Made by a program: the position numbers and the translations under genes. Shown here one piece after another: positions 59,416 to 64,000 of a stretch of DNA of 64,000 bases (position 1 is the first letter of the stretch; every line of letters begins with the position of its first letter). The DNA lies in NCBI GenBank assembly GCA_945903265.1, contig CAMDNQ010000002.1, forward strand, positions 186,001 through 250,000. Direction: 5' to 3'. The notes beneath the pieces are model-generated. The model made no database searches. It had not been told where the DNA came from and saw only the letters and a program-made list of their open reading frames with translations. This stretch comes from Candidatus Sulfopaludibacter sp. SbA3 (GTDB lineage: Bacteria > Acidobacteriota > Vicinamibacteria > Vicinamibacterales > UBA2999).

Positions 59416-59964
59416 TTACTTGATCGGGACCGTCCAGAGATAGATTGTCCGTCCGTTGACGTTCATCGTCTGCTGCGGCTTGATGTCGCCCATGTCGAAG
59501 GCGTGCGACACCACCCGGGTCCCCGGCTTCAGCTCGGCGTTGAGCTTCGGCATGACCTTCAGATTGAGCGAGGGCAGCAGGTAGAGCGTGACGACGGTCG
59601 CCTCGCTGATGTTGGTCGTGAACAGATCCTGGTTCAGGAAGCGGACCTTGTCGCCCTGCCCTGACGCCTGCAGGTTGGCGGTCGCCTCTTTGATACGCTG
59701 CGGATCGATGTCGATCCCGACGCCGCGCGCCCCGTACGTCCTGGCCGCAGTGATGGGGATTCGTCCATCGCCTGAACCAAGGTCGTACACCACGTCGGTC
59801 GCGGAGACCTTCGCGAGCTTGAGCATGGCATCGACGACTTCCTGGGGCGTTGGTACGAAGATGACGTCTGGCGACCGCAGCGGAGCGGGCGCCGTCTGCG
59901 CCAGGGCCGGTGCGGCAAGCGCCGCAAGAATCGCAAGTGACAGGACACAAGTACGCAGTTTCAT
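59416..59964 (-). CDS. Secreted SAM-methyltransferase-like protein
   Basis: A 182-residue protein with a clear signal peptide (KLRTCVLSLAILAALAAPA, then LAQ) followed by a class-I methyltransferase core: VPTPQEVVDAML, VVYDLGSGDGRIPITAA (SAM loop), GIDIDPQRI, NQDLF, and a final beta hairpin. Such enzymes normally work in the cytosol where SAM is made, so export is odd. GGGAGG precedes the ATG. Function and substrate unknown. Confidence 0.75.
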   Translation of the reverse strand: MKLRTCVLSLAILAALAAPALAQTAPAPLRSPDVIFVPTPQEVVDAMLKLAKVSATDVVYDLGSGDGRIPITAARTYGARGVGIDIDPQRIKEATANLQASGQGDKVRFLNQDLFTTNISEATVVTLYLLPSLNLKVMPKLNAELKPGTRVVSHAFDMGDIKPQQTMNVNGRTIYLWTVPIK

Positions 59965-59993
59965 GGGCCTCCCTCGATTAATGCCGTGGCCGG

Positions 59994-59999
59994 ATTATA
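59994..59999 (-). promoter_or_regulatory. -10 element (TATAAT) for the secreted methyltransferase
   Basis: A perfect TATAAT on the minus strand, 29 bases before ATG 59964, which has its own ribosome site. No clear -35 is seen. Confidence 0.45.
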
Positions 60000-60035
60000 G
60001 CCTGCAGGCCCGGCTCTTGCTCCCCGGGTAACCCG

Positions 60036-61247
60036 ATGGCAACGGTCGTCCAGAAGTATGGCGGATCCAGCGTCGCGGACGTCCAGAAGCTGCGGCACGT
60101 CGCGGAACGGGTCGTCCGCACCCGCAACCAGGGCGACGCGGTCGTCGTCGTCGTGTCGGCGATGGGCGACACGACCGACGAATTGCTCGCCAAGGCGAAG
60201 GAGGTCTCCGCGAACCCGGACCGCCGGGAACTGGACATGCTCCTGTCAGCCGGTGAGCGGATCTCCATGGCGCTGCTGTCGATGGCCATCCGCGAGCTGG
60301 GCGGCGATGCGATCAGCCTCACCGGCAGCCAGTCGGGCATTATCACCAACGATCGGCACGTCGACGCGCGCATCATCGAAGTCCGCCCCTTCCGCGTGCA
60401 GGACGCCCTGGCCCAGGGAAAGATCGTGGTCATCGCGGGGTTCCAGGGCGTCTCCTACAAGAAGGAAGTGACCACGCTGGGCCGCGGCGGCAGCGACACG
60501 ACGGCGGTCGCCATGGCGGCAGCGCTCGACGCCACCTACTGCGAGATCTGCTCGGACGTGGACGGCGTCTACTCCGCGGATCCGCGGGTCGTTCCCGCCG
60601 CGCGCCGCATCGGCACGCTGTCGTACGAAGAAACGCAGGAGATGGCGGAAGCCGGCGCCAAGGTGCTCAATGCGCAGGCGGTGGAGTTCGCCAAGGACAA
60701 AGGCATCGCCATCTACGCACGTGCGACCGCCGGCCCACTGCCCGGCGCCGACCCGTCCAGTGACGGCACGGTCGTCCGCAGGCATCCGCCCCGGATGCCC
60801 GGTACCGTCGTCGGTGTCGCCAGCGAGCGGGACGTCATCCTGCTCGAGAGCGAGGTGGCGCCGCCGGAGCTTCTGGCGCTGCTCGACGAGCGCGCTGTGG
60901 CCGGCAAGCAGCTGCACGTGGCCTCGGGGCGCACGACGCTGATCGTCCCCCGTGACAACCTGCACGACGAGACGCGGTTTCGCGACGCGCTCCGCGAATC
61001 CTTCGGCGCGCGGGCGCGGCTGATCGACGGGCTGGCGGCTGTGAGCGTGGTGGGCGCAGGCATCAACGCGACCTACACCAACGTGCGCGGCGGGTCGCAG
61101 GCGCTGATGGCGGCAGGCATTCCGCCCGCCGCCGTGGCGACGTCTTCGTTTCGAATTACGTGGATGGTGCCGCGCGCTCAGGCCGACGCCGCGGTGCGGA
61201 CGCTGCACGCGACGTTCATCGAAGCGACCCCGCCACTTCTCCCCTGA
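60036..61247 (+). CDS. lysC: Aspartate kinase
   Basis: A 403-residue enzyme, first step of the lysine, threonine and methionine pathway. The N-terminal kinase has [16 protein letters not shown] and [18 protein letters not shown]; the C-terminal 150 residues hold two ACT domains for feedback inhibition, with [20 protein letters not shown]. The ATG follows a GGGTAACCC spacer without a strong ribosome site. Its last 32 bases overlap the convergent HTH gene. Confidence 0.9.
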   Translation: MATVVQKYGGSSVADVQKLRHVAERVVRTRNQGDAVVVVVSAMGDTTDELLAKAKEVSANPDRRELDMLLSAGERISMALLSMAIRELGGDAISLTGSQSGIITNDRHVDARIIEVRPFRVQDALAQGKIVVIAGFQGVSYKKEVTTLGRGGSDTTAVAMAAALDATYCEICSDVDGVYSADPRVVPAARRIGTLSYEETQEMAEAGAKVLNAQAVEFAKDKGIAIYARATAGPLPGADPSSDGTVVRRHPPRMPGTVVGVASERDVILLESEVAPPELLALLDERAVAGKQLHVASGRTTLIVPRDNLHDETRFRDALRESFGARARLIDGLAAVSVVGAGINATYTNVRGGSQALMAAGIPPAAVATSSFRITWMVPRAQADAAVRTLHATFIEATPPLLP

Positions 61248-61707
61248 TGCGCCGCCGCACCGGACGCATGCTGTTCAGGCGCGTGCGGATCCACCAGCCC
61301 TGAAGGGCCTGCATGGCGGCGACATGCCATGCCGGTTCGGGAAGCATGTTCAGGCGGGGACCGCGGCGCCGCTCGGCGTCGGCAGGCCGATAGTCCTGGT
61401 ATTCCGACTGGTGGCCGATGATCGCCGACATGTCATGGATCAGACGTCCGGCGCGGCGATCGCCCTGGGGAAACAGCCGGCAGAATTCGTCAACCGTATC
61501 GATAGGATCGAGGCCGACGACGCTCGCGTAGGCGCGGATCCACGCCCTCGCGTACAGGCCGCGCGGCCACCCTGAAAGATCGTTACGCTCGAATGCTTCG
61601 AGCAGGTCGCGCTTGATGTTGGTGAGCACGACGATCTCGGCGAGTGGAATCCCACTGCGTTCCCGATACCGGCGAAGCCGTCCGACAAAGACATCCTGAG
61701 AGGTCAT
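61216..61707 (-). CDS. RodZ-like helix-turn-helix protein
   Basis: A 163-residue protein with an N-terminal HTH_25 domain ([20 protein letters not shown], then [33 protein letters not shown]) as in RodZ/YmxM. It lacks the transmembrane helix and the beta domain of full RodZ; the C-terminus is basic and may be disordered. ATG 61707 is favoured by GGAGAA upstream; ATG 61722 would add five residues. A DNA-binding or cytoskeletal role is possible. Confidence 0.6.
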   Translation of the reverse strand: MTSQDVFVGRLRRYRERSGIPLAEIVVLTNIKRDLLEAFERNDLSGWPRGLYARAWIRAYASVVGLDPIDTVDEFCRLFPQGDRRAGRLIHDMSAIIGHQSEYQDYRPADAERRRGPRLNMLPEPAWHVAAMQALQGWWIRTRLNSMRPVRRRIRGEVAGSLR

Positions 61708-61901
61708 TGGGTTCTCCGGCATCTCACCCCAGCAATTTCCGCGCCCCAGCCGGGCACGAAAACGTAATGGGGGTTGATGTTCAGGAACGTGAAGTTACGG
61801 GAACCGCGCCGAAAATTGTGATCCGTGGGTGTGCGGGATTGCGACAGTGAGCCCTTAGCGGCGTTGCAATTTCGACAACGTGCGGAATTTCGCGTACGTA
61901 G

Positions 61902-61948
61902 GGCGGGTCCGACGCGGACTAGAGCGTCCGCGTCCGCGGCGACCCGCC
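61902..61948. repeat. Long nested palindrome after hemQ
   Basis: Outer arms GGCGGGTC (61902-61909) and GACCCGCC (61941-61948), inner arms GACGCGGAC (61911-61919) and GTCCGCGTC (61926-61934). The hairpin begins two bases after the hemQ stop. No T-tract. It may be a dispersed extragenic palindrome, like that at 36511-36562 in position but not sequence. The rest of the 61708-61949 gap shows no gene. Confidence 0.6.
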
Positions 61949-61949
61949 G

Positions 61950-62771
61950 TCAGGCGAGCGCGGGAACCGCGCCGCTGAGAAAGACGTTGAGCTGGGCGGG
62001 CGCAAATTGCAGCCCCGTGTAGAACGGGCCGAACTCCGCGAACTTGGCGCTGGCTTCGTCGAAGCGCATCTCGTAGATCAGTTTCTTGAAGACGAGCGGA
62101 TCATCCGCAAAGAGATCGACGCCCCACTCCCAGTCGTCATATCCGATCGAGCCGGAGATCACCTGCGTCACCCGGCCCGCGTACTGACGGCCGATCATGC
62201 CGTGCTCGCGCATCAATGCGGCACGATGATCGAAACTCTCGCTGTACCAGTTGACGGATTCGCCCCGCCGCTTGTTCATCGGGTAAAAGCACACGTGCCG
62301 CCGCATCGGCATGTCGAGGAACAGGCGGCTCGTCACCCGCTGCCGCTGCGTTTCCATTTCGGCGTCGAACGCCTGCTCGAATTCATCGCTCCCCGGCTTG
62401 TGCTTCGCGCCGACCTGCTCGTGGACCTTGGCCGTCATCTCGTACATCCCGAGTTCCACGATGGACACATAGGACGTGGTGGGCTCGAGGAGCTCGTGCA
62501 ACTCGGTCTGGGAGAGGGCAAGCTGCGCCTGTCCGAGCGCGTCGAAGCTGCGGCGGAAGCAGATGAACATCAGATCCGCCTTGTGTCCGAGCATCTGCAC
62601 CATGGCCGTCGATCCCGCATCCGGAACCACAAGCGCCGTCGCCGCGTCCGCGGCGAGCCGGTCGCGTTCGGCAGACGATCGCCGCCGCAGCTGGTCCCAG
62701 CGGAGCCGGTACATCAGATGGAGCACGCTCCAGCCCTCGAGCGTCTCCGGTACGAACGGGTTGTGCATCAC
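61950..62771 (-). CDS. hemQ: Coproheme decarboxylase (HemQ, chlorite-dismutase family)
   Basis: A 273-residue enzyme that oxidises coproheme III to heme b in the coproporphyrin-dependent pathway. The core has YPMNKRRGESVNWY, the His in REHGMIGRQYAGRV and ISGSIGYDDWEWGVDLFADD. It lacks the arginine of true chlorite dismutases, as far as can be told. The sirtuin and ACT genes upstream share its direction. Confidence 0.85.
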   Translation of the reverse strand: MMHNPFVPETLEGWSVLHLMYRLRWDQLRRRSSAERDRLAADAATALVVPDAGSTAMVQMLGHKADLMFICFRRSFDALGQAQLALSQTELHELLEPTTSYVSIVELGMYEMTAKVHEQVGAKHKPGSDEFEQAFDAEMETQRQRVTSRLFLDMPMRRHVCFYPMNKRRGESVNWYSESFDHRAALMREHGMIGRQYAGRVTQVISGSIGYDDWEWGVDLFADDPLVFKKLIYEMRFDEASAKFAEFGPFYTGLQFAPAQLNVFLSGAVPALA

Positions 62772-62777
62772 GCGATA

Positions 62778-63518
62778 TTAACGGATTGCGGCGTCGATCA
62801 GCGGCAGCACGACCTCTGCCCCGCCCTGAATCGCGACGTCGACACCGTCGGACGCGCCCGTGGCTTCGAGATTGATCTCGGCGGTGAAGGCGCCGCGCGC
62901 CCTGGCCTCGTGTACCAGCCCCGCCGCCGGGTAGACGACGGACGAAGTGCCGACCGTGAGGAAGACATCACAGGCCGTCGCGGTCATCGCAGCGGCGAGA
63001 TCCTCGTGCCGGAGCGACTCGCCGAACCATACGATCGCGGGCCGCGCCAGCGAGCCGCAATGCACGCACCGTGGCGGCACTTCGGGTAACGGCTGCCGTT
63101 CGTCCCGCCAGGCGACCGCCCCCTCAGGGCAGGCATTCCAGCACGTCTGCTCCCAGATCGATCCATGGAGGCGCACCAGATTCCGGGTGCCGGCCCTCAG
63201 GTGCAGGTCGTCGACGTTCTGCGTCACGACGGTGCAGCCGGAACGCTGCGACCAACGGGCGATGATCTCGTGCGCCGCGTTCGGCCGGCAACCGCCAATC
63301 GTCTCGCGCCGCCACGCATACCACTCCCACACGAGGGCCGGGTCGCGTCGAAACGCCTGCGGGGTGGCGAGGTCCTCGGCGCGGTGCTGCCGCCAGAGGC
63401 CGTCTCGTCCGCGAAAAGTGGGCACGCCGCTCGCAGCGGATACGCCCGCCCCCGTCAGGATCGTGACGCGGGCGGCGGCCCCAATCCGTGCCGCAAGCGA
63501 CTCAATGCGGTCGTGCAT
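62778..63518 (-). CDS. SIR2-family NAD-dependent deacylase
   Basis: A 246-residue sirtuin. ILTGAGVSAASGVPTFRG is the NAD loop; TQNVDDLHLRAG and HGSIW with the catalytic His follow. The zinc cysteines are CWNAC and CVHC. WYAWRR carries a Tyr-x-x-Arg that in CobB/SIRT5 favours removal of succinyl groups. ATG 63518 is chosen; upstream in-frame codons overlap the aspartokinase end. Confidence 0.85.
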   Translation of the reverse strand: MHDRIESLAARIGAAARVTILTGAGVSAASGVPTFRGRDGLWRQHRAEDLATPQAFRRDPALVWEWYAWRRETIGGCRPNAAHEIIARWSQRSGCTVVTQNVDDLHLRAGTRNLVRLHGSIWEQTCWNACPEGAVAWRDERQPLPEVPPRCVHCGSLARPAIVWFGESLRHEDLAAAMTATACDVFLTVGTSSVVYPAAGLVHEARARGAFTAEINLEATGASDGVDVAIQGGAEVVLPLIDAAIR

Positions 63519-64000
63519 GCTGATCGAGCCGAAACGCGCGGTGGATGGCGCGTACGGCTTCGGCAGCATCCTGCTCGGTGACCACCAGCGAAATGTTCCG
63601 CTCGGACGAACCCTGGGAAATGGCGATGACGTTGATGCCGGCCTTGCCGAGCGCGCCGAACACGTTCGCCGCGATACCAGGCGTGCCGCGCATCCGATCG
63701 CCGATGGCGGCGACGATCGCGACCTGCTGTTCCGCGGTGATTTCCTCGATGTGCCCCCGCATCAACTCCACTTCGAGCACGGCCTTCAGCTCCGAGACCA
63801 CGCGAGGCGCTTCGGCGGCACTGAGCACGAAGCAGATGTTGTTCTCCGATGACGCCTGCGAAATCATCAGCACATTCGCCTGCTGCGCCGCCACCGCATC
63901 AAACGTCTTCGCGACGATGCCGGGAATCCCCTGCATGCCGGTGCCGTTGATGGCGACCAGGATGACGCCGCGGATCGACGTCACCGCCTTCACACCGCTC
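63502..64000 (-). CDS. Aspartokinase C-terminal ACT domains (partial)
   Basis: The gene runs off the window end. The 166 visible residues contain two ACT domains: ILVAINGTGMQGIPGIVAKT and VAIVAAIGDRMRGTPGIAAN, followed by INVIAISQGSSERNISLVV, as in lysine- or threonine-sensitive aspartokinases (LysC/ThrA). The kinase half must lie beyond 64000. It is thus the second aspartokinase in the window. GTG 63993 is only an internal codon. Overlaps the sirtuin start by 17 bases. Confidence 0.75.
   Translation of the reverse strand, partial: SGVKAVTSIRGVILVAINGTGMQGIPGIVAKTFDAVAAQQANVLMISQASSENNICFVLSAAEAPRVVSELKAVLEVELMRGHIEEITAEQQVAIVAAIGDRMRGTPGIAANVFGALGKAGINVIAISQGSSERNISLVVTEQDAAEAVRAIHRAFRLDQHARPH

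Overview
The window reads as one continuous stretch of a GC-rich bacterial chromosome with dense, mostly short-spaced genes and no phage, insertion sequence or plasmid functions. Two DUF5916 (CBM9-like) outer-membrane proteins, the futalosine menaquinone genes mqnD and mqnE, a ubiquitin-like/E1/rhodanese fusion, coproheme decarboxylase and an S8 peptidase with DNIVWST repeats together suggest Acidobacteriota, probably Vicinamibacteria. That is an inference from gene content; there is no rRNA gene to confirm it.

Layout. 1-7.0 kb (+): end of nuoN, an SDR, a DUF5916 protein, an acyl-CoA ligase, a DsbA-like protein and an MFS permease. 7.0-20.6 kb (-): sodA, nadA, mqnE/mqnD, a sulfur-transfer operon (cysM, JAMM protease, UBL-E1-rhodanese fusion, iscS), an M16 protease, an AlkA-type glycosylase and a SIMPL protein. 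20.6-25.1 kb: a metal operon (multicopper oxidase, ZIP transporter, cupredoxin, menG) facing a DtxR/MntR-type regulator across palindromic sites. 25-31 kb: HAD phosphatase, divergent queD/queC, nagA, a DUF5615 protein, a deoxyhypusine-synthase-like enzyme and a sigma-54 activator. 31-36.9 kb: S8 peptidase, GAF-GGDEF protein, argG, a flavin reductase and a BON lipoprotein. 36.9-47.0 kb: fabI, an RGG-rich protein, then the arginine locus: argR, a decayed argG paralog and argH on the minus strand, facing argCBDAJF.

47.0-50.7 kb is an accessory island of lower G+C, with a frameshifted DUF433/DUF5615 toxin-antitoxin relic at its edge. It holds four minus-strand genes: Nmad3, an unknown 112-residue protein, a HEPN-like protein and a TIR-like protein. 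They are separated by integron attC-like sites, so the island looks like a cassette array without an integrase. 50.8-64 kb returns to core genes: fadD-like ligase, pxpA, a DGQHR protein beside a possible structured RNA, a second DUF5916 protein, a DUF1624 protein, OsmC, FTR1, a secreted methyltransferase, aspartate kinase, a RodZ-like HTH protein, hemQ, a sirtuin and the ACT end of another aspartokinase.

Recurring themes. Many start codons sit 6-9 bases after a TANNNT hexamer, which suggests leaderless transcripts. Operon neighbours are often coupled by ATGA, GTGA or TTGA overlaps. Two genes, osmC and Nmad3, appear to need a CTG start. The most novel candidates are the defence-flavoured cassette array, the ArgG-derived pseudoenzyme inside the arginine operon, and the multicopper oxidase/ZIP/cupredoxin operon with its operators.
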